Of a stretch of 64,000 nucleotides of DNA, positions 1 through 12,874 are shown piece by piece. Position 1 is the first letter of the stretch, and the number at the start of each line of letters is the position of its first letter. The position numbers and the translations under genes are program-made. Origin of the DNA: Batkoa obscura. Its lineage: Eukaryota; Entomophthoromycota; Entomophthoromycetes; Entomophthorales; Batkoaceae. A model generated the notes under the pieces. It was not told the origin of the DNA and did not search any database. It worked only from the letters and a program-made list of their open reading frames with translations. The DNA lies in NCBI GenBank assembly GCA_030770535.1, contig JASVEC010000020.1, positions 558,001 through 622,000 of the forward strand, given 5' to 3'.

Positions 1-1708
1 GATGTTTTACTTTCTTCATTTTGATCCATATGTGAAGTCGTAAATGGATTCTGTGATTTATTTAAGGGTGTCGATGTCAATGCAGCAGAATTCATCGGGG
101 TTGCTTGATAGGCACTTGCTTCATTATTTACTTGATAAGATTCCCTACCTTCCATTGGATATTTATTTGACACTTCAAACCTAGGTGATATTGGGCTAGA
201 GACCACATTAGGTAATTGATTGATAGGCTTAGGACTAAATGCACTGGTATTATTGCCGCTGGGACCACGTTGTAAACTTGGTCTGGGGGTATTAATATCG
301 GTATGTTTAGAGACATTCGAAGTAGCACCAATTAATAAGCTTTCATTTTGAGCATTTAAAAGTTTTGAAGTACCTAATGTAGCTTGTCTGGTTAATTTGT
401 CACCTGAATTAATATTGGATGCTCTATTGATCTTAGTCTCACTCATCTTACCCTTTAATAACATCCAATCATACACACCATCATCTAACTCATTACTATT
501 ACTCAACACCCTTTCAAATAAATTTATTAACTGATCGTATTCAGGTGTTTCTTCAAACCCTAATTTTCTGACATAGGTTAAATAAGTTGCAAACTCTTCT
601 GGAAATCCTCGACATAACTCTTCGATTCCCGTTGTTTGTTTCTTTTCTCCAATCTTTTCATACTTTTGTTTATTTGTAGCTGCTTTTAATCCTTGCCATG
701 GGAGCGATCCTCGTAAAAAGTACATAAAGACATGCCCTAAAGATTCAAGATCATCTCGACGCGATTGTTCTATTTAAATCTTAATATTCAATTTCATCAA
801 CTTATACCCTTTCTTACCTCGTCCTAAATGGGTATTGATACTCATGTATCTAGCAGTGCCACTTAAACTTTTTCTTTCTCTGTACGGGATGTGCTGCTTT
901 GTTTTTGGATCTCTATAAAACTTAGCCATACCGAAATCAATCATAAACACCATATTAGCATTTGGTGTAGAGGGATGACCAATCATGAAATTGTCCGGTT
1001 TAATATCCCGATAAATTAAACTTTTTTCATGAACTGATTGAACGCGTGCTATCTGGATAAAATATTGAATTAATTGAATAGAGTTAATTGGACAAAGTTG
1101 TAATTACCATATTCTTAGCCAACATAGCCACCGTTTTAATACTAAATTTGCGTTGGCATAAGTCAAATAAATCTTCTAAACTTTTTCCTAATAGATCAAT
1201 GCAAAGTAAATTGTGTTGCCCCTCAGTCCCAAAGTAGTACACTGCTGGGATACCCTCTATTTGAATGTAAAGTTAATAAATACTGGTCTTTATTATTTAT
1301 AAATTTAAATATTACCAGTTCCCTGAAGTATTTTATAGGTTCTATATTCGTCTTTTAATTGCGGGGCATCAGATTTTTTAGATTCCTAATAACAAAAATC
1401 AGTTTATCACTTCATTTTTAACAGTAGTGTTATAAATTACAAACTTGATCGCTACAGGTTGGTTATTTAACATATTTACCCCTATAATATCAAAGTTAGA
1501 ATGACATCAAAATGAAAAAGATCTCGATAGTATCATACTATCAACTGGATAGTCACCTACCTTCATAGATCACTCCAAAACTACCCTCCCCAATCTTTTT
1601 ACCCACTCTATAGTGAACACCTATGATGTTTGGTGAGCCCATCCCCATCGCTGAAGAAGCACCCAAGTTGGCTATCGTATGGTTATTACTCTGTCGATTT
1701 ACTGGCAT
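1..1708 (-). CDS. Casein kinase I, Yck/Cki1 type (C-terminus beyond left edge)
   Basis: Ser/Thr kinase of the casein kinase I family, closest by eye to fungal plasma-membrane Yck1/2 and S. pombe Cki1. Exons read on the minus strand: 1708-1561, 1481-1441, 1385-1316, 1256-1108, 1052-818 and 769 to the edge, with all phases agreeing. The start [11 protein letters not shown] is the first in-frame ATG. Seen in order: glycine loop [33 protein letters not shown], catalytic [20 protein letters not shown] (DFG), the CK1-specific [23 protein letters not shown], and [10 protein letters not shown]. After the kinase core an Asn/Ser/Pro-rich tail of over 130 residues runs off the window. Yck kinases end in a palmitoylated Cys pair; that end is not visible. 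The gene is divergent from the acetyl-CoA transporter. Confidence 0.95.
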
Positions 1709-3019
1709 TTTGTCTTATATGAGTTAAGGTTAAATTATTAACTAATTCAAGGCGGTCGTAGTAATAAAAAAATAATTATATCAAACTGAGAGTAATGAAA
1801 GTGGTAGATTATAGTATTATAGTGTAAAGTATATAATAAAAGTATAATAAACGTAAATAATATTGGCTAAAAGTAAACGTCAATTGTATTAGTAGTAGTA
1901 TTAATTGAGCTATTGATGTCAGTGTATAATTCGTAGTGAATTATTTTAAGTTTGGTTGACTACTTTTAAAAAAAGGGGAGTTGAAATTATAATTTTTATA
2001 AAAATGGATCGCTTATTTAATAGCTTAAAATAGAATTAATCTTAAAGAGATAAGGGGACTTTTTACAATTTTTAAAATAAAATCATAAAATCACTTATTA
2101 AATTCTTTAAAAAATATCAAAATGTTAAAATTAGAATAGGAAAGTTTATGATATTATTATAATGAAATAACAAAGAATATTGACGGTTAGCTTCCAAATT
2201 TAACTATTTTGAGTAATGGATCTTTATGTGTTTAATCTGTTGAAGAGCTGAATGTTTACCTAGTTACAAAAATAAACTCAATATCATTGGTTAATTATCC
2301 TTGGTTTCTCCATTTTTATTAAAATAAAGTGTAAGGAGGAATTTACTATTACCCAGTATTAAATTATATTCAATATTTAAAGTTTGCTAATTAAAGTTTT
2401 ATGAGCTATTTATCATCATATTTGATGTAAGTTTAAGTTTATTTTTCAAATGTTGATCTAAATACTTTTTTAATCAAGCTTTTTTAAAGCTATTTAACAT
2501 AAGCTATTGTAGTTTATTAAGTTGAAATAGTAAAATTAAAATTTAGAAATCATAATCAAATTTTAAAAGTACTATGATAAAGACTATACTTTAAAATAAG
2601 GTAATGGTGGAGTCATTTTTAATTAAGTATTATAAAGTATTAATTAGCTTTAATTTTTGTACCATACACGAAATTAGTCCCAAAGTTAAATTAATTTTAA
2701 TTTCAAATATTAATAGTAAGCACATATTTTAAAAAAATGTAATAAACCAAATATATAAAATCTAATATCACATTCATTGTTATAACTACTACCAATTCAT
2801 TTAAAAACGCATTGATTCTACTATATTAGTAAATTTCCAAAACGCCAAAGTTATAAAAATTCAAGTAAGAACAAACAAGCAGCAATAAATTAAAATAAAG
2901 CCACCAATCAAGCGAAAGCCTATAAGAGAGGCAGGTGGCTTGTTGCACAGGTCAAAAACTAAGTGCCAAGTGACAAAATATCTTAGTTTAATTAAATAAC
3001 ACAAATTAATATAAAAAAC
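1709..3019. other. Intergenic, divergent promoters; nested inverted repeat near right end
   Basis: About 1.3 kb of AT-rich sequence between two divergent genes. No coding or RNA gene was recognised. The only clear structure is the inverted repeat at 2898-2941, annotated separately. Confidence 0.6.
2898..2941 (+). promoter_or_regulatory. Nested inverted repeat upstream of acetyl-CoA transporter
   Basis: An 8-bp perfect outer stem, AAGCCACC (2898-2905) with GGTGGCTT (2934-2941), encloses an inner 4-bp stem GCCT (2918-2921) with AGGC (2929-2932) and a 7-nt loop. It ends 78 bp before the ATG, so it could fold in the 5' leader or be a palindromic protein site. It is G+C-rich against a very AT-rich background. 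Function unknown. Confidence 0.4.
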
Positions 3020-5161
3020 ATGTCGAAAGAAAAAGAGATATTAAAAAAGAGAGGTAAGAAAAAGATGTCAGAAAAACAAGATGACATCGAACTCGTGGAG
3101 TTGATCGCAAGTGAAGATAAAGAAAAAGAGATCTCTATTAAAGGAAAGCCAGACGATACTTGGAACATCATCTTATTAATAATCTTATGTAAATTTATTT
3201 ATTTCCGTAAAAATCAAAGCTCATGACTAACTACTATTCAGACTTACTACAAGGTATACCTGGAGGTTTAGCTATGGGTTCTTTACCTTACCTACTGAAA
3301 GAAAGACTCAGTTATGGAGAGATTGCTCTATTTAGTTTAATAGCATATCCCTACTCATTAAAATTATTATGGTCTCCAATTGTGGATTCATTATATATTA
3401 AGAGCATTGGGCGTCGTAAGACATGGATAATTCCAATTCAATTTTTCACTGCTTTCCTACTCTATTGGTTAGGTAATTATACTCAGGGATTATTAGATGG
3501 GGTAAGCTTTTGTTATTTCATGTAATAGAAATAAGTTGATTTGTATTAATATTAGGCCAATATGAACATTAGCTCTCTTACAATGTTATACGCAATTCTG
3601 ATCTTTTTTGCAGCGACTCAAGGTAATTTTGATGAGTTAACCAGTTTGAATATTTGGTTTATATTATATACTAGATATTGCTGTTGATGGCTGGGCATTG
3701 ACTTTATTATCAGAAGAAAACTTAAGTTATGCTTCAACTTGTCAAACTATTGGGTTAAATACCGGATATTTTATGTCATTTACCATCTTTTTGGCTTTGA
3801 ATTCTGCGGAGTTCAGGTAATATTAATATATTTAGTATATAGAAACAGAGTATTTTATTTATTTTTAGTAATAAGTTCATCCGTACTGTACCCAGCGATG
3901 TTGGTGTCTTATCTATTTCTTCGTATCTTTCTTTTTGGGCTGTTGTGTATGTAATTGTCACTTTCATTTTATTTTTCAAGCATGAAGTAAGGATCTATAT
4001 ACTACTATCTCAAATTAAATTTTAATTTTACTATCAATCAGGAAAATGAAAAAGAAAGCGATGAAATGAACGTAACCGAAACATATAAAAAAATGCTTGA
4101 GACCCTTAAATTACCACGTAAATATCTCTCACATAACGATTATATATTCACTAAATCATAATTTAAAATAGAAATCCAAAAGTTGATGGTAATTTTATTG
4201 ATAAGTAAGATAGGATACATCTGTAATGATGCGGTGACTGGACTAAAGATGATTGAAATGGGTTTTAAAAAAGAAGATTTGGCTTCCATTGTGTTAATCG
4301 ACTTCCCTATTCAAATGGTTGTAGGCTATTATGCTGCCAAACAATCAAATGGACCCAGACCCTTGAGACCAGTAAGTTTATTTGTCATAGTACAATACAG
4401 CATAAATGTGTTTACTATTTATTCAGTGGCTATACGCTTCCTTTGCGCGTCTTCTTCTTTCCTTTTTATCCATGTTTGTAGTTTACGGTTTTCCTAAAGA
4501 TGGTGTAACTGGGACATATATCTTCATCGTTATTTTATCCGGAGTAGTTACTTCTTTTACATCGTAATTTTATTTTTATTATTAGATCATTATTACTTAC
4601 TTTATATCTTAATAGTACCGTACAATTTGTAGGAATCTGTGCCTTTTTCAATCAAATTGCAGATCCTTATATTGGGGGTACTTATATGACTGTAGGTTAT
4701 TTATTGTATTTATTTTAAAATTGTTTTATTTTACCAATTATTATTTAGTTATTAAATACAATCTCAAACTTGGGTGGCACTTGGCCTAAATTTTTTATAT
4801 TAGAGGCAGTGGAATACTTTAGCAAAGCTGAGTGTTCAGTAAGGGATGTTTCTGGTCAAAGTAAGGCTATCTCTTAATTTTTTTATTTGCTTATCTTTTA
4901 CTTTTATAGTACTCTCATGCGTTAAGGAGGAAGGTAAAAAGCAATGTACTGCTCTGAACGGGACATGTACTTTAATTACAGATGGATATTATTTGGTAAA
5001 TACAGTAACATGTATTTTAGCTTTATTCATTTGGGTCTTCTTCATTATAAGGCAAATCAAACAGTTAGAAGGTAAACAACTCATTTCAAACCCAAAATTT
5101 AAATTAATTAATATTTCAACTAGTTATCCCACCTTCTGAATGGAAAATTCGTAAAGATTAA
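3020..5161 (+). CDS. Acetyl-CoA transporter, SLC33A1/AT-1 family
   Basis: Multi-pass carrier of the SLC33A1 family, which brings cytosolic acetyl-CoA into the ER/Golgi lumen for acetylation. There are about ten short introns; the first joins 3188 to 3242 and restores ILYLLQGIPGGLA. Family landmarks after splicing: QGIPGGLAMGSLPYLL, YPYSLKLLWSPIVDSLY, GRRKTWIIP, DIAVDGWALTLLSEENL, NTGYFMSF, FNQIADPYIGGTYMT, LLNTISNLGGTWPKF, then a lumenal Cys-rich loop and a last membrane span. The C-terminus is PPSEWKIRKD, TAA at 5159-5161. The N-terminus is Lys/Glu-rich, as usual for the family. It converges on the DUF4112 gene 91 bp away. Family assignment is firm; exon borders in the middle are less certain. 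Confidence 0.92.
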
Positions 5162-5252
5162 ACGATATAATTAGATATTATAAAATAAAATAAAAATATA
5201 TAAAACTTTATTACTTATTACTACTATTATATTTAAAATCTTATGTTATTCT

Positions 5253-5786
5253 TTATCCTTCCTGATAAAGATGTACATTGCTATCAAAATACTCTTTAGC
5301 GAGTTTATGGTTCATTACGTTGGCTTGAAACATTGTATCGATCAAATCTCCAACAAATGGAATAATACCAATAAAGAAGTCCAAAAATACATTAAATAAC
5401 ATTCTAAAAACAACTGCATAAGGTAGCCCTAATCCCGTAAAAGCCAAGTATACCTGAAATAAAGCTAGCATCAAAGTTATAGGGTCACCAACCCATGGTA
5501 TGAGGCCAATAATTGCATCTAAGCCAATAGGTATCGGAAAAGGATTAAAACTAAAGTTATCTAAGGTTTCTGACAGCTTCTTAACTCTTTTTAAGCTCTG
5601 TTTAGCAGCACTTCGTTTAATGGTAGATGGATGTTTACGTTCAAATATCTTAAAAACAACTTCTGGTTTTACTTTAAAATTATTCCCGTTTCTACCTCCC
5701 TTTCTGGTCCTTCTACGTGTGTTGTTGCTACTCTCATATTGGTACTCATTTTCCGAGTCTGAATCTAATACTTCAATCTTTACCAT
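5253..5786 (-). CDS. DUF4112 domain protein
   Basis: Intronless, 177 residues. The N-terminal ~85 residues are charged: an acidic Ser/Glu start followed by a basic stretch RRRTRKGGR. The C-terminal half carries the DUF4112 pattern: FPIPIGLDAIIGLIPWVGD, a hydrophobic stretch, then a second IIPFVGDLIDTMFQAN. The two IPxVGD boxes flank hydrophobic segments that suggest membrane insertion. The domain occurs in fungi and bacteria without a known function, so none is assigned. The 3' end faces that of the acetyl-CoA transporter. Confidence 0.85.
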   Translation of the reverse strand: MVKIEVLDSDSENEYQYESSNNTRRRTRKGGRNGNNFKVKPEVVFKIFERKHPSTIKRSAAKQSLKRVKKLSETLDNFSFNPFPIPIGLDAIIGLIPWVGDPITLMLALFQVYLAFTGLGLPYAVVFRMLFNVFLDFFIGIIPFVGDLIDTMFQANVMNHKLAKEYFDSNVHLYQEG

Positions 5787-7163
5787 ATTTTATAAATAAA
5801 AAAGTTATAAAGGTGAAGTTTTTTCATGTCATTTATACTTTTTGATTTAACTTAGCCAAACATAAAAATTAGGTCATAATTTAAAATGACATTGGAAAGG
5901 GGTTGGAATTTCTATATTTGGAGAAACTGCTAATATTTTTTTGCATTTAAATGATTTAGATGAGGTTGAGTAAATTTGAGATGAAATTTAAAGTTAACTA
6001 TTGATTGGCATAAACAAAATATTTGGTTATAAATAATCAAAGTTTGGAATATGATAAATGAATTGAGTATAGCTTATAATTTTCTTGTGTAGCATCATTG
6101 TTTATACAGCATTTTCAATTCAGCTTTACTAAGTTGGTTTTTGACAGAACCAAAACCAATAAGCCAGATTTTACAAACTGGTAGCATCAAAGGCAGCCCA
6201 GTAAAATTAGATTAGAGGTGCTATAATAGATAGCGATCTTTAAAAAAAACCATAGCTCCATTCACCCTTAAACCTAGAGTTTGAACTAACAAAATATAAG
6301 ACTATTTGCTGTTCGAATCATTATTTACCAAGATGATTTTAATATTAACAAGCATTGAAAAAATAGTAGTAAATTCAAAACAATAACCTTGAGAATTCTT
6401 TTTCAATAAAAATTGTAATCAAATTAGTAAAACAGTCAATGTCATGATATACTAATTTCAGATGAGTTTTCTATAAACAAAATTTTATATCATATAACGA
6501 TATTTACAACCGAAATTATTAATGGATAATATATGTTTAACAAAAATGACCTCTAAGTTTCATTCATATATTTATTAAAACTAGCATAAACTAGTTCATT
6601 TAATTAAAACTTTGAAATTCTATTCAGAATTTGACTGGAATCAGTATCCATTTATCCCTACATTTTTGGGCAGGGATTAATTTATTATGAACAATTTGTT
6701 ACTATGGGTTGAAAATTTTAGCGTGGCCTCGATTAAAATGAGCTTATTGTAAAAGAACGCGGTATTTTCAGTGACTAATAAGAAAGTGTTATTTTTATTT
6801 TGATTCGTGTTTAGAGAACAATCATAATCAAGACTCTAAAATAAGTCATTTTAGTTATAAATCAATAATTGGAAAGTAAATAAATTGTATTTTACAATCA
6901 TTTTTCATGTTTAAGCAAATTACCAAATATAGTATTGCGGGCTCATCTTCAGCCGTCAATTCCAAAACTCGAAAAACACATTAACACAAAGAACATTTTT
7001 TGATTGGCTAAATAATAACGTATCAAAATTTGACGAATCAAAGGAATCCATTTTCAAACCAATGCTCCAGAAAAAAAACATACGATAATTTAAACTCAAA
7101 AGCTATAAATAGCCGAAAAACCAAACTCTAAATCACAAAGTTTTTCAACAAAACAAACCAAGA
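5787..7163. other. Intergenic between divergent DUF4112 and ERG6 genes
   Basis: About 1.4 kb, AT-rich, no gene recognised. Its right end carries ERG6 promoter signals: an inverted CCAAT (GATTGGC, 7002-7008), CCAAT at 7059-7063, and the TATA box annotated separately. No repeat family member was seen. Confidence 0.5.
7104..7111 (+). promoter_or_regulatory. TATA box of the sterol methyltransferase gene
   Basis: TATAAATA lies 52 bp before the ERG6 ATG in a locally G+C-richer stretch, with a CCAAT 45 bp further upstream. Spacing suits a TATA element driving a strongly expressed gene. Confidence 0.55.
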
Positions 7164-8463
7164 ATGAGCAACCATCAAGCAGATATTGAAGGAGCAAAAA
7201 AACTCCATGGAAGCGTCAGCAGCAGCCAAACATTCTTTGAAAAGGTAGCTAATAAAGATAAGGCATTGGCTTCGGAAATCGCTGATGAATACAGGAGTTT
7301 CTGGGACAGCCGTAGAACTGGAGAAGAAGATGAGAAAAACTTGGAAAAGAGAGCTACCAATTACACCAAATTGGTTAATGCTTACTACAATTTATCTACC
7401 GACCTTTATGAAGTAAGAGTGTTTATTTATTTTAGTAGTTTTTATTTAACTGATCTTTTTAGTATGGTTGGGGAACTTCTTTCCATTTCGCTCGTATGTA
7501 TAAAGGTGAAAGCTTATTCCAATCTATTGCCCGTCACCAACACTTCCTTGCTTCAAAGTTACGTCTTGCTGAAGGCATGAAAGTATTGGTAAGTTGCACA
7601 AGATCCAATAATAGACTCTGACTAATCACATGAATTAGGATGTGGGCTGTGGTGTTGGTGGACCAGCTCGTGAAATGATCCAGTTTTCTGGAGCACATGT
7701 AACTCATTTCAACAATAATGCTTATCAACTTGAAAGAGCAGCCAGTTATGCCGCTGCTGCTGGTATCTCTGATTTATGTGCTTTTATTAAAGGTGATTTT
7801 ATGAATATGGAAATCCCAGATAACACATTTGATGGAGCTTATGCTATTGAGGCCACTTGTCATGCACCTAAACTTGCTGGGGTATATGGAGAAATGTTTC
7901 GCGTCGTAAAACCAGGAGGTAGAGTTGCTTTGTATGAGTGGTGTATGACCGATAAATATGATGAAGCTAACCCAGAACATAAGCGTATTTCTCTTGGTAT
8001 TGAGGTAATCAAATATGAATATAAATATCTCATTTTTTTATATTTTTAAAGGAGGGCGATGGTATTGCTAAATTGTTCACTTGTGATGAAGCCTTAGAAG
8101 CCTTTAAATCCGTTGGCTTTGAAGTTGAGTACTCTAAAGATATTACTCAATTTACAGGTAATGATATCCCATGGTATGTACCATTAGAAGGACGTATTTC
8201 AGATGGTATTATGGGATTCTTCCGTACTAAATTCGGAAAATCAGTCACTCATCGTCTTGTAAGCTATATTATCATATTCAATTGTAAATTTATTAATTTA
8301 AATTTAATAGGTTGGCGTTTTAGAATCAATTGGAATAGCACCAAAGGGTACATCTCATATGTCAGAGGTACTTTCAGTTGCTCAAGATCATTTGATTGAG
8401 GGAGCTAAATTAGGTATCTTTACTCCTATGTTTATGTTAGTTGGTCGTAAACCAGAAAATTAA
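7164..8463 (+). CDS. ERG6: Sterol 24-C-methyltransferase
   Basis: Adds the C-24 methyl group from S-adenosylmethionine to the sterol side chain in ergosterol synthesis, normally at the ER or lipid droplets. Five exons: 7164-7412, 7463-7588, 7639-8004, 8052-8258, 8311-8463, all in phase 0, giving 366 residues (yeast Erg6 has 383). Seen: YYNLSTDLYEYGWGTSFHF across the first junction (the family's YGWGxSFHF), SAM motif I LDVGCGVGGPAREM across the second junction, AYAIEATCHAP, VKPGGRVALYEW, and a C-terminal FTPMFMLVGRKPE. Codon use is cleaner than in neighbouring genes, consistent with high expression. Identification is firm. Confidence 0.97.
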
Positions 8464-8830
8464 TATTTTTAACTAATCGAAATTTTAAAATAAAATCTTT
8501 ATCTATTTATACTGTTTTATCTTATTTTGTTGGTTTTTTACACTAAAACCTTTTAAGCATTAAGACATTATTTATTTTTGAGCTAGTCATTAAGATTTGT
8601 TCGAATTAAATGTTAAATGATGATAAGATATTCAGAAGTAAATATTCTTAGGTATGGTAGTCTTCTGAACCTTTTATTTTCATATAAATATTATCATGCT
8701 TATACCAATGTTCTATTGGAAATCAAATGAAAAAACCTTTTAGCTTGTAAAATAGTGATCTTAAAAATAAGGCCATATGATTGAGTTTAAATATCTAAAT
8801 TTGTTGGAAAAAATAAAATTAAACCATGTA

Positions 8831-8920
8831 GGGATGTATTTTAAGAATTTTATTAACAATCTTTCCGCTCAAATAATACTTAAAAAATGGAAAAAGTAAT
8901 GAAACCAAAAAACATCCTCA
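8831..8920. mobile_element. MITE copy 1 (TA-flanked, ~90 bp)
   Basis: Begins GGGATGTATTTT and ends AAAAACATCCTCA, flanked by TA on both sides (8829-8830, 8921-8922). The interior matches the family core, including CTCAAATAATACTTAAAAAA. It lies downstream of ERG6 and past the 3' end of MEF1. Confidence 0.8.
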
Positions 8921-8972
8921 TATAATATATAATTATTTATTCTAATGCTTCTTTCTAAAATTTTAGATTAAC

Positions 8973-11544
8973 TTATGCTTTACCTTCAGACTTTTTCTTA
9001 GCATAATCTTTAACCATATCTTCTTGAACATAAGGTGGGACTGGAGAGTGCTCAAAATACTCCATAGTGAACTCACCTTTGCCTTGGGTAGCTGATCTTA
9101 ATTCTGTAGAATACCCAAACATGTTATTTAATGGTACGCGACATACGGCTTGGAAATAATCTTCTTGTACTTCCGAATCAACAATAGTACCTTTACGTCT
9201 GTTGATAGATCCCATTACAGTACCTTGGAACTCTACTGGTGCACTGATTTCTACAGTCATAATAGGTTCTAATACAACTGGGCTGGTTTTAGGGTAAGCT
9301 TCTCTGAAGGCATGGAAGGCGGCAGTTCTGAAGGCTAATTCTGAGGAATCTACAGAGTGAGCAAGACCATCTTCAAGTACTACTTTAACACCTTTAACTC
9401 TATGGCCAATCAAAGGACCCTTTTCTAAAGCATCTTGGAAACCCTTATCTACAGCTGGTATATAATTTTGTGGGATAGTACCACCTACGACTTGATCTAA
9501 GAATTGGAATTCAGGTACAGTACTATCTTCATCTTCAGCATTCTCAAACTCAGTTGGATCAATGGGCTCAATATAACCAATAACACGACCAAACTGTCCA
9601 GAACCACCAGTTTGTTTCTTATGAGTATAGTTAAACTCTGCTTTTTGAGTGATTGTTTCTCTAAATGCTACTTGGGGTTTTCCGGTCACACAATCGACTC
9701 CATACTCTCTCTTTAATCTTTCGACATAAATGTCCAAGTGTAATTCTCCCATACCTGAAATAATGGTTTCTTTGCTTTCAGCATCTAAATGAACTCTAAA
9801 TGTGGGATCTTCTTTTTGGAATCTATTTAAGGCCTTGGAGAAAGAGCCTGTATCTTTAGTTTTTGGCGTTAACGATAGTGATATTACTGGGTCTGGTACA
9901 AACATTGATGTCTATTATAAAAAATTATTATTGAAAATATGTCATAATACAATATTTAGCTATTACCATTGAAAGGTTGACTTTACCATCAGTAAAAGTA
10001 TCCCCAGAAGCACATTCAATACCAAATAATGCACAAATTTCACCGGCACCTACTCTATCAACGTCCTAAATAAAAAATATTAGTGTTGAATTACTTTTTG
10101 ATTTTATGTCATAATAATCTACTTACCTCCATTTCATTTGAATGCATTCTCACTAATCTGGCAATCTTGATCTTTTTACCAGTTTTGATATGAGTGACAT
10201 TGGTTCCTTTAACAAGCTCTCCTTGATAAACACGGACATAGGTTAATTGACCATATTTTCCTTCTTCTAGTTTGAAAGCAAGACCAACGAAGTTATTATT
10301 CGAGTAAGGTACTAAATCAACTACAGCTTCTTGATTTTTGAGATCCAAGGCAGTATTTTTAACCTCAAATGGTTTAGGTAAAAATTTAACGACACCATCC
10401 AATAAAGTTTGGATACCTTTATCTTTAATGGCACTACCCATCATTACAGGTGTAAATTTCAATGCCAAAGTAGCCCTTCTGATAGCCAACGACAATTGTT
10501 CAGAAGTTGGTTCTTCTTCCATTAAAAACAATTCAGCTATTTCATCATCCACATTGGCCAAATTTTCAATTAATTCCATACGTTTGATCTTTGCTTTTTC
10601 CATTAAATCTTGTGGTATCTCTTTAGTAACAATATCTGAACCTCTGTAACCTTCGTTATAGATAGCTTTCATTTCAATGAGATCAATCACACCAGCAAAC
10701 TTATCTTCGGTGCCAATAGGAATTTGAAGTGCTGCTGATGGGATCTTTAATTTTGCTCGGATCTGTTCCACAATACGGTCTGGATTAGCACCTGCACGAT
10801 CCATCTTATTAATAAATGATATTCTTGGTACATTGTATCTTTTCATTTGCCTATCTACAGTGATAGTTTGGGATTGTACTCCAGATACTGAACATAATAC
10901 TAATACTGCACCATCTAATACTCTCAATGCTCTTTCAACTTCAATAGTGAAGTCAACATGGCCTAGAAGTGGATTTTAATCAACTGGTTAATGATTTTGA
11001 CTTAAATAACTTACCAGGGGTATCAATAATGTTCAAATTGGTTTCATTCCATTTACAATAAGTGGCAGCAGATTGAATGGTGATTCCCTTTTCTCTTTCT
11101 AACTCCATAGAATCCATCTTTGCCCCAACGTTATCTTTACCACGTACTTCATGAATCTCCTTGATTCTGCCGGTGTAAAATAAAACACGCTCAGTTAAAG
11201 TGGTTTTTCCACTGTCTATATGTGCTGAAATACCGATATTTCTTAAGCGATTTAGACGTAACTAATAGGAAAAATTAAGTGAATTAGAATATAAAGTGTA
11301 ATCTTTTTACCCAATCTTTTTCTTCAACACCTTCTGGGGGAGCAGAAATATTTAAAGAAGGGGAATATGAGGCTGAATAGTTACGAATGGGATTGAATTT
11401 ATAAATTGAATTAAAATTGTTAGTCATGCTATTGACCTTTTGAGCCTCATTGTAGAAATTGAGATTGATAACTCTCTTTCCTATTGGATTCGATCTCTTT
11501 GAGATGGCTCTTAATGATAGACTGCTTAATCTTCTTAAACTCAT
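8973..11544 (-). CDS. MEF1: Mitochondrial elongation factor G
   Basis: Ribosomal translocase GTPase of mitochondrial protein synthesis. Five exons: 11544-11311, 11261-11015, 10962-10127, 10065-9967, 9911-8973, with consistent phases, giving about 784 residues (yeast Mef1 is about 760). The first ~70 residues are Arg/Ser/Asn-rich and lack acids, as in a mitochondrial presequence. Then G1 [19 protein letters not shown], switch region [11 protein letters not shown]3 [17 protein letters not shown] (split by an intron), G4 NKMDRAGA, and in domains [38 protein letters not shown] and [10 protein letters not shown]. The C-terminus ends [21 protein letters not shown]. Firm. Confidence 0.97.
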
Positions 11545-12150
11545 AGTTTCTATATTCCCTTCTTTTTTCTATTTCTATTATGTTTTCAAAAAAAAGATAA
11601 TTTAGTTATTTTGATTTTTTTTAATTTCTAGCTTCGAACTTTTCCCCAAAAATCGAGTTTTTTGTTGAATTTTATTGGTTAAATTTTATTTGGCTTTCTA
11701 ATGAAATCAAGCTTTTTTCATATTAAAATGAAAATTAAATATTAAATATTATGCCCAACAATAGCTAATTATATTACATAAAATTTACATTGCTTTAATG
11801 TTCATATAACTATAGATTTTTGATTGATGAGTTGTACATTATTTTAAAGTAAAATATTATCTTATACTACTCAAAAAAGGATAAACTAATACCGATCAAT
11901 ATTATTCTCATTAAATTATAAGTTACTTTATTGATAATTAAATACTTTTAATGAAATGTTGATGTGCATTAAAATGACCATGATTGTATGACTGTAATTT
12001 AAGATAAAAATATGAGAGGAAATATTATTGAAAAAGGAATAACTCACACTAAAATTTAAGAAGTACTATATGTTTAAATATTTTTCTTTACGACATTTTA
12101 ACTAATATAAAAAATCCCTTTAATTGTATTGAATTTATGAAATTCAAAAT
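11545..12150. other. Intergenic between two minus-strand genes
   Basis: About 600 bp of AT-rich DNA holding the MEF1 promoter and the 3' flank of the complex I subunit gene. No further gene or repeat was recognised. Confidence 0.5.
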
Positions 12151-12874
12151 CTAACATTTAATTTCCATATCAGATAAGTCAGTTTGAGATCCTGGTACAA
12201 TACCATGTTGAGAAGCACGAGTAAATAAACTATAATAGAATAAGATTGAAATTAAAGCTTTAAAAAATAAGTTACTCTGGTGTACATATTTTCTTGAACC
12301 CAATCTTTACAGGCTCTGCTTCTAAAAGACTAAACAAAAAATAAGTAAATCTTAATTTAAAAATCTGTACACAAGTTACCGAATACGAGCTCTTTCTTGG
12401 GCTGATTTTAACATAATAACTTGCTTCTGTTTGGACTCTTCTTCGCTTTCTTGATGAAATTCAATCCAGCGGGTGATTGGATGATGGCCCTATTAAAAAT
12501 TTAGTGTAAATTACATTTATTATTTGATCCTATCTAGTTACTTCTGAAAAAAAGGTGGCGTCAAATTTAGACCAAGCATAGAAACCGGCAATTACATAAA
12601 TAGAGCGTTTCCACCATGGACTGAAAAAGGTTTCTATAAATGAAAAATAAGCAATATTCATTTGTAGTTTCAATCTATTGTATTACCCTCTGGATACTTT
12701 TCTTCAGTTTTATTCTCACTTTCTGTTGACCCAAATCTCTTGAAAGAGGTAGCAGATAATAAATTTCGGTTTAGTGACCTTACGCCTAAGGTTGAAATCT
12801 AATATTTTTGCTTTAATATGGTATTTCCCTTTTTATTCTTTATCTTTTACTTTGTTAATATTTAATCCTTTCAT
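12151..12874 (-). CDS. Complex I accessory subunit resembling fungal 17.8-kDa protein
   Basis: Short multi-exon gene. The chosen start gives MKGLNINK, then an intron with acceptor ATATTAG, then ISTLGVRSLNRNLLSATSFKRFGS, a plausible mitochondrial presequence. Later exons give FFSPWWKRSIYVIAGFYAWSKF (one membrane span), EGHHPITRWIEFHQESEEE, a charged stretch, then PDLFTRASQHGIVPGSQTDLSDMEIKC and a stop at 12151. The single span followed by HPxTRxIE and a C-terminal PxLFxxxSxHxxxxG resembles the Neurospora 17.8-kDa NADH:ubiquinone oxidoreductase subunit as I recall it. Exon joins agree in phase. The small first exon and the identification are the weak points. Confidence 0.6.
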
